This document shows, piece after piece, positions 1 through 8,220 of a stretch of DNA of 64,000 nucleotides; the first letter of the stretch is position 1, and each line of letters begins with the position of its first letter. The notes beneath the pieces are model-generated. The model did not search any database. It was not told where the DNA came from and saw only the letters and a program-made list of their open reading frames with translations. Location: positions 124,001-188,000 of the forward strand of contig JASBVM010000009.1 of NCBI GenBank assembly GCA_029961055.1, in the 5' to 3' direction. A program made the position numbers and the translations under genes. Source of the DNA: Bacillota bacterium (GTDB lineage: Bacteria; Bacillota; Sulfobacillia; JAIMAT01).

Positions 1-944
1 TCGACCATGCGCGCCAATCGCTCCAGGCCGGCGCCCCGCGACCAGGTCTGGCGCACCTGGGCCAGCGCCGCCTCCTGGTCCGGCGCCCTGCCGGAGAGCA
101 GGAGCGCCTCCGCCGCCAGCGCCTCGGTGCAGGCGCGCAGGTCCGGTTCGGCCCGCCCGGCCAACGCCTCGACGGCCTCACGCACCTCCAGGGCGTTGCC
201 CACCGTCCGGCCCAGCGGCTGCTCCATCTGGGTCAGCACGCCGTGGACGGTCAGGCCCAGCTCCCGCCCCGTGGCCACCAGGCTCCGCGCCAGGCGGAGC
301 GCCTCTTCCTCCCGGCTCATGAAGGCGCCGGAGCCCACCTTGACATCGATCACCACCGCGTCCGCACCGCCCGCCAGCTTCTTGGAGAGGATGCTGGCGG
401 TGATCAGGGGGATGGAGTCGACGGTGGCGGTCACGTCGCGAAGGGCGTACATGCGGGCGTCGGCGGGCGCCAGCCGGGCGGAGTGGCCGGCGACCACCAG
501 GCCGATGCGGCGGGCCTGCGCCAGCGCCTCCTCCGCCTCGAGGCGGGTGCGGAAGCCCGGGATGGACTCCAGCTTGTCCAGGGTACCGCCGGTGTGGCCG
601 AGGCCGTGGCCGGAGAGCTTGACCACCGGCAGGCCCAGCGCCGCCAGGAGGGGAATGGCCACCAGCGTCACCTTGTCGCCCACGCCGCCGGTGCTGTGCT
701 TGTCCACGTGCGGCCCGGGGAGGGAGCCGAGATCGAGGCGCTCGCCCGTGGCCGCCATCGCCTGCGTCAGCGCCGCGGTCTCCGCCGGACTCATCCCCCG
801 CCAGAGCACCGCCATCATCCAGGCAGCCATCTGGGCGTCGCTCACCTGGCCGGCCATGTACGCCTCGATCCAGGCGCGGATGGCGCCTGCGGGATGCTCC
901 TCGCCCCGCTTCTTCGCCTCGATGAAGTCGACGGGCCGGCTCAC
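1..944 (-). CDS. pdp: Pyrimidine-nucleoside phosphorylase (N-terminal part; runs off the window)
   Basis: Cytosolic phosphorolysis of pyrimidine nucleosides to base and (deoxy)ribose-1-phosphate. About 314 of the usual ~435 residues are present; the C-terminus lies beyond the left edge. The N-terminus reads SRPVDFIEAKKRGEEHP, followed by the helical domain (AYMAGQVSDAQMAAWMMAV) and then KHSTGGVGDKVTL, the thymidine-phosphorylase-family phosphate-binding signature, and SGHGLGHTGGTLDKLES. The GTG start at 944 shares a GTGA overlap with the stop of the upstream cytidine deaminase gene, so the two are translationally coupled and form a pyrimidine salvage operon. Pyrimidine-nucleoside phosphorylase and thymidine phosphorylase (deoA) cannot be told apart from this part; in Bacillota the broad-specificity Pdp is usual. 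Confidence 0.9.
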   Translation of the reverse strand, partial: MSRPVDFIEAKKRGEEHPAGAIRAWIEAYMAGQVSDAQMAAWMMAVLWRGMSPAETAALTQAMAATGERLDLGSLPGPHVDKHSTGGVGDKVTLVAIPLLAALGLPVVKLSGHGLGHTGGTLDKLESIPGFRTRLEAEEALAQARRIGLVVAGHSARLAPADARMYALRDVTATVDSIPLITASILSKKLAGGADAVVIDVKVGSGAFMSREEEALRLARSLVATGRELGLTVHGVLTQMEQPLGRTVGNALEVREAVEALAGRAEPDLRACTEALAAEALLLSGRAPDQEAALAQVRQTWSRGAGLERLARMV

Positions 945-1465
945 CGGGAACCACCCCCGCGGCCGGGGCGGGTGGCCTCCGGGTCGGATCGGGCGTCCCG
1001 GAGCCCGGGCGGTGCCAGCCGGAAGGTGCGGGGGAGCAGCTCTTCCAGTCGCAGGAGGAGAGGGGTGCCGTCGGCCCGTTCCAGGATGACGGGCAGGTCC
1101 GGGTCGGCGAACTCCGCCAGCGTCTGCCGGCAACCGCCGCAAGGCAGGCATTCCGGGCTGTCGGGGCTGACCACGGCCAGCGCCCGGATCCGCCGGGCGC
1201 CTGCGGCCACCGCCGCCGCCACCGCAGCCTGTTCGGCACAGGTGGTCAGCCGGTAGGAGGCGACCTCCACGTTGCATCCGCTGAAGAGGCGCCCCTCCTG
1301 ATCGAGCAGCGCCGCCCCGACGCGGAAACGCGAGTACGGCGCCCAGGCGTGGAGGGCCACCTGGTGCGCCGCCTTCAGCAGTCGTTCCATCTCCTCGGGA
1401 GCCGGTCGCGGAGCAGGCGACGGCCCCCGGTCGGGGGTGCCAGCCTGCGAACCTGCGGACGCCAT
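941..1465 (-). CDS. cdd: Cytidine deaminase
   Basis: Zinc-dependent deamination of cytidine/deoxycytidine to uridine/deoxyuridine in pyrimidine salvage. The zinc site is visible as TCAEQAA (Cys and the catalytic Glu) and PCGGCRQ (two Cys); APYSRFRVGAAL and the substrate-binding GCNVEVASY are also present. I chose the ATG at 1465 (174 aa) because a strong GGAGGTG (1474-1480) stands eight bases upstream; an in-frame ATG at 1486 has no better site. The protein is longer than the usual ~135 residues: it has a low-complexity Pro/Ala-rich N-terminal stretch of about 20 residues and a basic C-terminal tail of about 25. It couples to the downstream phosphorylase gene by a GTGA overlap, which supports joint nucleoside salvage. 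Confidence 0.93.
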   Translation of the reverse strand: MASAGSQAGTPDRGPSPAPRPAPEEMERLLKAAHQVALHAWAPYSRFRVGAALLDQEGRLFSGCNVEVASYRLTTCAEQAAVAAAVAAGARRIRALAVVSPDSPECLPCGGCRQTLAEFADPDLPVILERADGTPLLLRLEELLPRTFRLAPPGLRDARSDPEATRPGRGGGSR

Positions 1466-1539
1466 CTCGCGCTCACCTCCGGCCACCCGCCAGCCGGCGG
1501 GCGGCGGGCGCCGGGCCTTATGTTACACCGTCGGACGCC

Positions 1540-2424
1540 TCAGCTGGGCACGCGGTCGCGGCTGGACGGGCTGGGGGGTGAGGGGGGATCCGACCTGGCC
1601 GGGGCGGCCGCCGGCGGCGCCGGCGTCTCGAGGCGGTGGTGGACGCGGTCGACGATGGTCAGCACCGCCAGGGCATACCCGCTGGGGGCGGCCCAGGTGG
1701 AGCCGGCGTTGTAGGCGGTCAGCGCCAGGGCCACGTCGCCGCCGTTCTGCCGGATCAGCCGCGCCAGGTAGGCCGTCCCGTAGCGGACGTTGGTGACGGG
1801 GTCGAACAGGGCGGAGAGCTGCAGCTCGCCCCCGCCCATCAGGTTCCGGTGGATCCAGCGGGCGGTGGAGGGGAGGATCTGCATCAGCCCGATCTCACCG
1901 GCGGCGCCGCGCGCCTCCGGGTTGAAGCCGCTTTCGTGGCGGATCACGGCGTAGATCAGCCAGGGGTCGAGCTGGTGGCGCCGCCCCTCGCGCACGATCG
2001 TCTCGGCCACCAGCGAGACCTCTCCCGGGCCCATGGAGGTGCCGCCCGCCCGGATCGCCGCCGCCAGCTGGGAGGCCAGCCCCTCGCCGTCCTCCACCAC
2101 CGGTCCGCGCCCGTTCGGGCTTTCCCCCGCCGCCGGGCCCGCCGGCTTCGCCGCCTCCCCCGGGGCCGCAGGCGCCCCGGGCGGCGGAGAGCCGAGAAGG
2201 GACGGTGCGGGCCGGGGACGTAAGTGGGGATCCTCCTCCCCGCTCACCCCGCCCAAGGTGAGGCCGGCTCCGGCGGCAGGGTCGTTCGCCGCAGCCGGAG
2301 CCGCCCTCACCTCCCGGGCTGCAGGAGCCGGTGCGACCGCGCGCGCCAGGGCTGCGCCCCCGGCCGCCGAGAGGCCCACCGTGACGACCACCCATCCAGC
2401 CACCAGACGCCGCCGTGCGGACAC
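1540..2424 (-). CDS. Secreted lytic transglycosylase (SLT, GH23-like)
   Basis: Predicted membrane-anchored or exported murein lytic transglycosylase. With a GTG start at 2424 (good GGAGG about 7 bases upstream) it is 294 residues: a basic N-terminus and a hydrophobic signal/anchor segment (about residues 6-26), a Pro/Ala-rich linker of about 100 residues, then the catalytic domain. That domain shows AVIRHESGFNPEARG with the catalytic Glu, GEIGLMQILPSTARW and LTAYNAGS, the standard SLT motifs. A further Pro/Ser-rich tail of about 30 residues follows. An in-frame ATG at about 2445 would add seven residues. The gene stands alone, convergent with nothing, with about 250 bases upstream that hold a large hairpin. 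Its substrate specificity is not predictable from sequence. Confidence 0.88.
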   Translation of the reverse strand: MSARRRLVAGWVVVTVGLSAAGGAALARAVAPAPAAREVRAAPAAANDPAAGAGLTLGGVSGEEDPHLRPRPAPSLLGSPPPGAPAAPGEAAKPAGPAAGESPNGRGPVVEDGEGLASQLAAAIRAGGTSMGPGEVSLVAETIVREGRRHQLDPWLIYAVIRHESGFNPEARGAAGEIGLMQILPSTARWIHRNLMGGGELQLSALFDPVTNVRYGTAYLARLIRQNGGDVALALTAYNAGSTWAAPSGYALAVLTIVDRVHHRLETPAPPAAAPARSDPPSPPSPSSRDRVPS

Positions 2425-2603
2425 AAGGATAGCCTCCTTCCTCCACATCTCCGGGACGTTCAGTCCCCTGCGGCACGGGGCGAGTATGTGCAGGAAGATC
2501 AAAAGTTACTCGCCCGGAGCGAGGAGGTGGATCGTTGGAGGCCTCTCGGACCTACGCTGAGGGAGTTGCAGCAAGCTCGCGGAGCGGAGGAGTGGCAACA
2601 TGC

Positions 2604-2631
2604 AAGGACGGCCCGGATCCGGGCCGTCCTT
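2604..2631. terminator. 28-bp perfect palindrome, probable terminator hairpin
   Basis: A perfect inverted repeat with arms starting AAGGACGGCCCGG, in the space between the zinc-ribbon gene (ends 2672) and the transglycosylase gene. It sits about 40 bases past the zinc-ribbon stop codon, where a terminator is expected. There is no clear U-tract on the minus strand; a short T run (CTTTTT) lies 16 bases beyond it on the plus strand. It could also be a processing or regulatory hairpin. Confidence 0.5.
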
Positions 2632-2671
2632 CTCCTGTCTCTACCTTTTTCGACAGCGCAGGGTCGCCCGA

Positions 2672-3094
2672 TCAGGCGCCGGGGACCTGCTCCTTCGCGG
2701 GCAGCCGGTTCCCGCAGTGGTAGCAGAAGCGCCATTCCTCGGCCACCGGCGAACCGCACCAGGGGCAGTAGACACGGCTGTCCGAAACAGCCGCCGCCAC
2801 TTCCGCCGCCTGTCCGCCACGGCGGCCCCGTGCAGCCCCGCGGGCGCCCGTCCGGCCCCGACCCCGGGTGGCCAGCCGCGCCACGCCGCTTCCCGGGCGA
2901 CCGATCTCCATGCCCAGCCGGCCGCGGTTCCGCGTCTCGATCTGGCCCTTCTCCCGCCACTTGTTGAGCAGGTAATAGAGCTTGCTGCGCTCGACGCCCA
3001 AGCTTTCAGCCAGCTCCTGCACCGGGACGGAGAACTTGCCGCCGCCCTCGTCGCATCGCCGCAAGATTTCCTCCAGCAGCTGCTGTTCGTCCAT
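2672..3094 (-). CDS. Small helix-turn-helix / zinc-ribbon protein, putative regulator
   Basis: 140 residues; I do not recognise the family. Residues about 1-58 look like a winged-helix DNA-binding domain (EEILRRCDEG, then VPVQELAESLGVERSKLYY and LLNKWREKGQIETRNRGR). Residues about 60-100 are a basic Arg/Gly-rich linker. The C-terminus is a compact zinc ribbon with two CxxC pairs, CPWCGSP and CYHCGNRLP. The ATG at 3094 has GGGGGAG seven bases upstream. The architecture, a small HTH plus a double-CxxC ribbon, suggests a DNA- or RNA-binding regulator or a transcription-associated factor; no target is evident. It is a single-gene unit upstream of bshA's 3' end, with about 130 bases between them. 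Confidence 0.6.
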   Translation of the reverse strand: MDEQQLLEEILRRCDEGGGKFSVPVQELAESLGVERSKLYYLLNKWREKGQIETRNRGRLGMEIGRPGSGVARLATRGRGRTGARGAARGRRGGQAAEVAAAVSDSRVYCPWCGSPVAEEWRFCYHCGNRLPAKEQVPGA

Positions 3095-3231
3095 GGATGC
3101 TCCCCCTTGCGTGGAACCTTGCGTTTACCCTGCAAAGATATTCGATCCGGGCGCTCGACGCAAAGGGAATCTTTCGAACGGAAGGGGGGAGGGTCGACCG
3201 CTTTCATTGGTCATGACGGCGCTCACGACGG

Positions 3232-4359
3232 TCACCCGGCCAGGCTCTGATAGAGACGCTCGTAGCTTCCCACCACCTGCTCCACACCGAACCCCTCCAT
3301 CGCCCTCCGGCGCGCCGCGCGACCGATGGCACGGCGGCGTTCCGGGTCCCGGGCCAGGGCCACGATCACGTCGGCCATCCGCTCTTCCTGCTCCGGAGGG
3401 AAGAGGAAGCCGGTCTCGCCGTCCACCACCACCTCCGGCAGCCCACCCCGGTTCGAGGCGATCACCACCGCTTCCGCGGCCATCGCCTCCAGCGCCACCA
3501 GTCCGAAGCTCTCGGTCTCGGACGGCAGGAGGAGCACGTCGGCCTCCCCCAGGAGCGCGGTCACGTCGTCCTGACGCCCCAGGAAGCGGACCCGCTCCCC
3601 CACCCCCAGCGCGTCCACCGCCGCCTCGGCGCTGGCCAGCTCCGGTCCGTCGCCGACCATCAGCAGCCGCGCCGGCACAGAGGCCGCGACTCGGGCGAAG
3701 ATGCGGACGACCGCCTGCACCCGCTTGACGGGGCGGAAGTTGGAGACGTGGCAGAGCACGAGCTCGCCCGGCGCGGCCCACTCCTTCACCAGCTGGCGCC
3801 GCGGCCGGCGGCGGTAGACCTCGGCGTCGACGAAGTTGGGGATGACCTGGGGTCTGGGCACGCCCAGCTGGCGGACCGTCTCGTCCGCCAGCCAGCGGGA
3901 GACGGCGGTGACCGCGTCGCTCTCCCGGATGCTGTGCGCGGTCACCTCCCGGAAGGAAGGGTCCCGTCCGATCAGGCTGATGTCGGTTCCGTGGAGCGTG
4001 GTCACCACCGGCGTCCGCAGGGGCCGCAGGATCTCCCGCGCCAGCTCCGCGGCCGCCGCGTGGGGGATCGCGTAGTGGACGTGGAAGAGGTCGATCCGTT
4101 GCCGGCGGGCCACGTCCACCAGCTTGTTGGTCAGCGCCAGCTCGTACGGCGGGTAGTCGAAGAGCGGGTAGCGGGGGACCTCGACGCGGTGGAAGCGGAT
4201 CAGGCGCTCCACCTCCGTCCCGGGGCGACGAAGCCGGAAGGGCAGCTCGTAGCTGATGAAGTGGACCTCGTGACCTCGCCGCGCCAGCGCCAACCCCAGC
4301 TCGCTGGCCACCACGCCGCTCCCGCCGTACGCCGGGTAGCCGACCATGGCGATCCGCAT
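3232..4359 (-). CDS. bshA: N-acetyl-alpha-D-glucosaminyl L-malate synthase BshA
   Basis: GT4 glycosyltransferase that joins UDP-GlcNAc to L-malate, the first step of bacillithiol synthesis. 375 residues, the usual BshA length. The N-terminus MRIAMVGYPAYGGSGVVASE and the stretch HEVHFISYELPFR are characteristic of BshA; also visible are FHVHYAIPHAAAA, TTLHGTDISLIG, the nucleotide-sugar site SNFRPVKRV, and ETESFGLVALEAMA with the conserved Glu residues. It starts three bases after the stop of the (frameshifted) HD-domain gene, so the two are in one operon. The second pathway gene, bshB1, is in this window at 38686-39390; bshC is not in the window. Family assignment is from characteristic motifs; general GT4 function is certain. 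Confidence 0.88.
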   Translation of the reverse strand: MRIAMVGYPAYGGSGVVASELGLALARRGHEVHFISYELPFRLRRPGTEVERLIRFHRVEVPRYPLFDYPPYELALTNKLVDVARRQRIDLFHVHYAIPHAAAAELAREILRPLRTPVVTTLHGTDISLIGRDPSFREVTAHSIRESDAVTAVSRWLADETVRQLGVPRPQVIPNFVDAEVYRRRPRRQLVKEWAAPGELVLCHVSNFRPVKRVQAVVRIFARVAASVPARLLMVGDGPELASAEAAVDALGVGERVRFLGRQDDVTALLGEADVLLLPSETESFGLVALEAMAAEAVVIASNRGGLPEVVVDGETGFLFPPEQEERMADVIVALARDPERRRAIGRAARRRAMEGFGVEQVVGSYERLYQSLAG

Positions 4360-4362
4360 CGC

Positions 4363-5633
4363 TCACGCCGCCTCCATGGCCCGCCGGAGGAGCGGCGCCA
4401 GGCGCGGGCGGAGCTCCTCGGGCGCGTACCAGACGATCGCCTGGCGCGGCACGGTGAGGGCGGCCACCGTGGGCGAGAGCTCCTCCAGGGGGACGGGACG
4501 TCCCCTCTCGTCCTCCACCCAGATGGGTGGCGAGCCCGCGCCGGCCCCCTGGTACGGCGCGTACCCGGGCCGGCCGGTGCGGTCCAGGTGCAGGTAGAAC
4601 TCGGGGTCGCAGCCGGCCGCGCGCACCTCGTCGGCGGCAAGGCGATGGGCCTCCGCCACCGCTTCCTCGTCCACCTCCCGGAAGGTCCGGCGGTAGACGG
4701 GTTTGAAGAGCCGCCGCTCCAGGAGCCGCCGGCTGAGGTCGGCCAGGATCGGGTCGGGTCCCTCCCGCCAGCGCTTCAGCGCCACCCAGAGCTCCACGTC
4801 GTCCAGCTCGAGGTACTCCTCCACCCCCGCCGTGCCGAGAAGGATCGGAGCCAGCGGTGCCTCACGGGGGAGGAGACCCTGCCGGCAGAGAAGGCGGGCG
4901 CGGCGGACGACCGCCTGGAAGAGCCGCTCGGCGCCGCGCGTGGTCTTGTGGTGGTAGACCTGCTGGTACATGTAGTAGCGGGCGAAGAATACTCCTCCAC
5001 GGTCCAGACGCCCTTGTGGAGGACGACCGGATGCTCCTCGTGCACGCCCCCCAGCACGTGGATCAGCTGGCCCACGTCGAAACGACCGGCGCTGGCGCCG
5101 GTGTAGAGCGAGTCCCGGACGAGGTAGTCCATGCGGTCCACGTCCAGCTGGCTGGAGATCAGGTGGTGGAGGAGGGGCTCCCGCCTTCCCTCCAGCACCG
5201 CCGCGATCCGCTCCGGCAGCTCCCGGTCCAGCGCCTCCAGCCGGCGGTGGATCTCCGTCTCGCCGAGGAGGATCCGCCGTCCCCAGCTCTCGTGGCCGAG
5301 GCCGCCGGTCGACTCGGCCTCCAGGGCATGGGAGAGCGGCCCGTGGCCCAGGTCGTGGAGGAGCGCCGCCAGCGAGCCCAGCAGCCGCTGTTCCGGCGTG
5401 AGGCCCACCCCCAGCCGGCCCAGCTGGTCGGCCACCTCCCCGAAGAGGAACATGGCCCCCAGCGCGTGTCCGAAGCGCGAGTGCTCCGCCCCGTGAAACG
5501 TCAGGAAGCTCATCCCCAGCTGGGCGATCCGGCGGAGGCGCTGCAACTCCGGCGCGTCGACCACCGGCACGATCTCCGCCGGGACGCGGATCAGGCCGTG
5601 GACCGGATCCCGCAGCACCTTGTCCCCCCGCAT
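4363..5633 (-). pseudogene. HD-domain phosphohydrolase (YwfO / dNTPase-like) interrupted by a one-base deletion
   Basis: The first part (from ATG 5633, behind GGGGGGA) reads MRGDKVLRDPVHGLIRVP, GAEHSRFGHALGAM, LHDLGHGPLSHALE and the HD metal-site residues, then SSQLDVDRMDYLVRDSLYTG, as in HD-domain dNTP triphosphohydrolase-like proteins such as YwfO. The homologous end (MYQQVYHHKTTRGAERL to RRAMEAA) lies in another frame from 4971 to 4363. At 4988-4989 the plus strand reads GAAGAATACTCC; restoring one A (T on the minus strand) gives VEEYFFARYYMYQQVY in one frame. Either a real frameshift has inactivated the gene or the base is a sequencing error in a short homopolymer. Repaired, the protein would be about 423 residues, normal for the family. 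The gene is three bases upstream of bshA. Confidence 0.8.
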
Positions 5634-5656
5634 CGCCGTCCCCCCCAGACGACGGA

Positions 5657-5684
5657 CGGCCGGGGCGCCCGCGCGCCCCGGCCG
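5657..5684. terminator. GC-rich 12-bp hairpin after the GH18 gene
   Basis: Arms CGGCCGGGGCGC and GCGCCCCGGCCG around a four-base loop, about 60 bases past the stop of the SLH-GH18 gene and just before the start of the HD-domain gene. There is no U-tract. It may be a weak terminator or a leader hairpin of the following operon. Confidence 0.4.
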
Positions 5685-5746
5685 CCGGCTCACCTCGCCG
5701 CCCTCGCCCTCAGGCCCGGGCGGGACCCTCGAACCCCCGGACCCTC

Positions 5747-7387
5747 TCAGGGCAGTGCCTGCCGGATCACGCCCCACCAGTCCGGCGTCTCATAGCCGAA
5801 CTTCCAGATGGCAGCACCCGCCAACCCGTATTGTCGCACCAGGCCCAGCTTGGCCGCCAGGCCGGCGTTGTCGGTGAACCAGACCTCGTGCCGGACGCCG
5901 CTGCTATCGGTGTAGAAGAACTGCGTCTCGCCCAGGTCGGGATGCGGAATGGGCTGGACGCCGTACTTCGCGATCAGGTTGCGCGCGCCTTCAATGTACC
6001 AGGCCCTGGTGGGCTGGCCCGGCGCCCAGTCGTCGGCATAGGCCGGGATGCCGAGAAGGATCTTCTGCGCCGGTGCCTGCTGGACGGCCCAGGCGAGCCC
6101 CTGCTGCATCCACGGAAGCGAGCCGACGGGTCCGGGAGCGCTGCCGGGGTAATGCTGGTCGTAGGTCATGATGATCAGGTAGTCGGCTACCTTGCCCAGC
6201 GCAGCATAGTCGAAGTCGTGACCCCAGCTGTTGGCGCTGGCTGCGTCGCGCCAGGGCAGATCGATCGTCAGGAGCAGGTTCTGGGCGTGCAGCCGCTGGG
6301 CCAGCGTCGTCGCGAACTGGGTGAAGAGATCCCGGTCGGCGTTCTGCAGGTACTCGAAGTCGATGTTGACGCCGCTGTAGCCGCGGCTGGCGACGGTCAG
6401 GATGTTCTGGATCAGCCGCTGCTGTGCGGCCGGGTCGGCCAACACCCGGTGGATGCCGGGACCGCCGAACAGGCTCACCCGGAAGAACAACGGCTTCTGG
6501 TGGTCGCGCGCCCACTGGAAGAGCGCCGGGCTGTCGCTGCCCACGAGCGTGCCGGCTCCACCCGCCGAAGTATCCACCGTGTATCCCATGGTGATCACCC
6601 AGTTGATCCGGTCGGCACCCGCGTCGAGCGAGTCCAGATCGCCGGAGGACGCCCAGCCGGTCAGGATCGTTCCCGGTGTGGGCGCCGGTTTGGGCGGCGG
6701 CTGGACGCCCAGGAGCTGGAAGCGTACGTCCATGAAGCGGACCAGCATCGTGACCGTCTCCGCCCGGGTGGTGGCGTCGAAGGGCGCGTAGAGCGCCAGC
6801 TGGCCCGGCGCCGAGGGCCTGCCGGTGATGATGTTCTTCTTCACCGCGGCGCTGGCCTCGTTCGCCCAGGCGGGGATGGCGTCGTGATCCTGAAACTCCC
6901 AGAAGTACCGCGGCTCCGGCGTGACGCCCAGCTTCTCGAGGGCCCGGCCGAAGATGACGCCCATCTCGGCGCGGTTGAGCGCCCGGTTCGGCAGGAAGTA
7001 CCCGCCCGGATAGCCCTTGAGGACGCCCGCCTGGACCGCCGCGGCGACCAGTCCCCGATCCTCGGCGGGAATGCTGCTCCAGTCGACGAAGGGCGCCTTC
7101 TGCGGCGTCACCGGTTGGAGTTCCAGGGCCCGTGCCATCCAGACGGCGAAGGCCTCGCGCGTGGTCGCCGCGTCCGGACGGAACTTGCCGTCCTCCGGGA
7201 CGGTGAGCACGCCGGCCGACTGGGCGGCCAGGATGTAAGCCTCGGCCCAGTGCCCCCCGATGTCGGTGAAGCTCTGGGGCGACTGGGCCGAGGCGAAACC
7301 TGCCGGCGCGCCGGCCGCGAGCAGGACGGCCAGGAGCAGAACCGCCAGGGTCCGGAAGAGACCCGGTCGGTAGAGACGAACGGTCAA
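5747..7387 (-). CDS. SLH-domain glycoside hydrolase family 18 protein (cell-wall associated)
   Basis: 546 residues. A signal peptide (hydrophobic run about 11-34, ending AGFASAQS) precedes three S-layer homology modules at about residues 38-225 (FTDIGGHWAEAYI, VDWSSIPAEDRGLVAAAVQ, DHDAIPAWANEASAAVKKN). Residues about 240-546 form a GH18 TIM barrel: INWVITMGYTVD, GYSGVNIDFEYL with the catalytic Glu of the DxxDxDxE-type motif, YLIIMTYDQHYPG, and GAAIWKFGYETPDWW. Such proteins are wall-bound N-acetylglucosaminidases or chitinase-like enzymes, often of the YaaH/spore-cortex type. SLH modules bind pyruvylated secondary wall polymer; the pyruvyl transferase CsaB is encoded at 26039. Single gene, with a long upstream region divergent from the flavin module. 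Confidence 0.9.
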   Translation of the reverse strand: MTVRLYRPGLFRTLAVLLLAVLLAAGAPAGFASAQSPQSFTDIGGHWAEAYILAAQSAGVLTVPEDGKFRPDAATTREAFAVWMARALELQPVTPQKAPFVDWSSIPAEDRGLVAAAVQAGVLKGYPGGYFLPNRALNRAEMGVIFGRALEKLGVTPEPRYFWEFQDHDAIPAWANEASAAVKKNIITGRPSAPGQLALYAPFDATTRAETVTMLVRFMDVRFQLLGVQPPPKPAPTPGTILTGWASSGDLDSLDAGADRINWVITMGYTVDTSAGGAGTLVGSDSPALFQWARDHQKPLFFRVSLFGGPGIHRVLADPAAQQRLIQNILTVASRGYSGVNIDFEYLQNADRDLFTQFATTLAQRLHAQNLLLTIDLPWRDAASANSWGHDFDYAALGKVADYLIIMTYDQHYPGSAPGPVGSLPWMQQGLAWAVQQAPAQKILLGIPAYADDWAPGQPTRAWYIEGARNLIAKYGVQPIPHPDLGETQFFYTDSSGVRHEVWFTDNAGLAAKLGLVRQYGLAGAAIWKFGYETPDWWGVIRQALP

Positions 7388-7761
7388 ACGGACGACCTCC
7401 CCGGGGCCTCAGGCTCCGAAGGAGGTCCCCCTTCCTCCGGACGCCTGGTGCGGAATGTGACAGTAAGGGAGAGTTGCCTCCACGGGCGAGGCTACCATGG
7501 CTGGAAGAGCCGCCTCAATCGGAGCGCGCGAAGCGTAACCAACTTGTAATCCCTTTCGCGATCTGTCAGGAAGGTTGCGGAAGGTTTCTGAACCGTTGCC
7601 TGGGATGGACGTTCTTCGCACCGGCGGGGGACGGCTACGTGGCCATGCCACTTCTTACCCGTTTCTCAGGTTCCCCTTGGCCGGCCGTGAGAGCCGCCGG
7701 GTACCTTTGCCCCCGAGGCTGGACCCGTGGGAGGAAAGGGTCCGGCGGGAGGCGTGAGGCG
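7388..7761. other. Divergent intergenic region, 374 bp
   Basis: Lies between the GH18 gene (minus) and the flavin module (plus) and must hold both promoters. It is somewhat less GC-rich than its surroundings around 7540-7610. I see no convincing -35/-10 pair, operator palindrome or small ORF with a ribosome binding site. Short open frames on the plus strand that run into the first flavin-module gene (from 7474 and 7642) lack start signals. Confidence 0.5.
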
Positions 7762-8220
7762 ATGGCACGAGTGGGACGGACGCTGGCCGTACTGGGGGCC
7801 GTGGGCGCCTTCGTCGCCGGGGGGGCCGCCGCGCTGCGAGACGCCCCGGGGGTGGTCCAGGCCGCTCCCGGCACCGCTTCCTCGGGCATGTCGACGGCGC
7901 AGCTGAAGGCGCTCCAGGAGAGCCTGAGCCGGCAGGTGGCGGCCCAGGAGCAGACGCTCTCCTCGCTCAACGACCGGGAGCGGCAGCTGGAGCAGGCGCT
8001 GGCCGCGGCCCAGCAGCAGCTCCGGCAGGAGCAGGCGCTCCTCGCCCGGGCGCGCCAGGCCCGGCTCCAGGCCCAGCAGGCCGCGCAGGCGGCGCCGCGC
8101 GTGGACACGACGACCGGCGCCTCTTCCAGCCGCGGCGACGAGGGAGAGCGCGAGCACGACGGCATCTCCTCCTTCTTCGGGTCCGGGGAGGAAGAGGGCT
8201 CCGAGGGGTGGGGAGAATGA
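7762..8220 (+). CDS. Small membrane-anchored coiled-coil protein with flavinylation-like motif (first of pair)
   Basis: 152 residues, no recognised family. Residues 1-26 form a signal peptide or anchor (MARVGRTLAVLGAVGAFVAG); residues about 44-110 are a Gln/Ala/Leu-rich coiled coil; then D115-T-T-T-G-A-S121-S-S, followed by an acidic tail. D-x-x-[S/T]-G-A-[S/T] is the consensus to which ApbE attaches FMN through a phosphoester bond, with the last Ser/Thr as acceptor, so Ser121 is the predicted site. The gene overlaps the next one by ATGA, and an ApbE gene follows two genes on. Start ATG 7762 with GGGAGG upstream. No FMN_bind domain is present, which is unusual for an ApbE substrate. The function as an extracytoplasmic flavin carrier is inference. 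Confidence 0.7.
   Translation: MARVGRTLAVLGAVGAFVAGGAAALRDAPGVVQAAPGTASSGMSTAQLKALQESLSRQVAAQEQTLSSLNDRERQLEQALAAAQQQLRQEQALLARARQARLQAQQAAQAAPRVDTTTGASSSRGDEGEREHDGISSFFGSGEEEGSEGWGE

Noticed and set aside
243-1256. Open frames on both strands over the first 1.2 kb other than pdp and cdd
   Set aside because: The pdp frame contains the thymidine phosphorylase signature and overlaps cdd by GTGA; the others have no motif.
7388-7761. Riboswitch (FMN or other) upstream of the flavin module
   Set aside because: None of the conserved FMN-riboswitch sequence elements is present; no ordered set of stems stands out.
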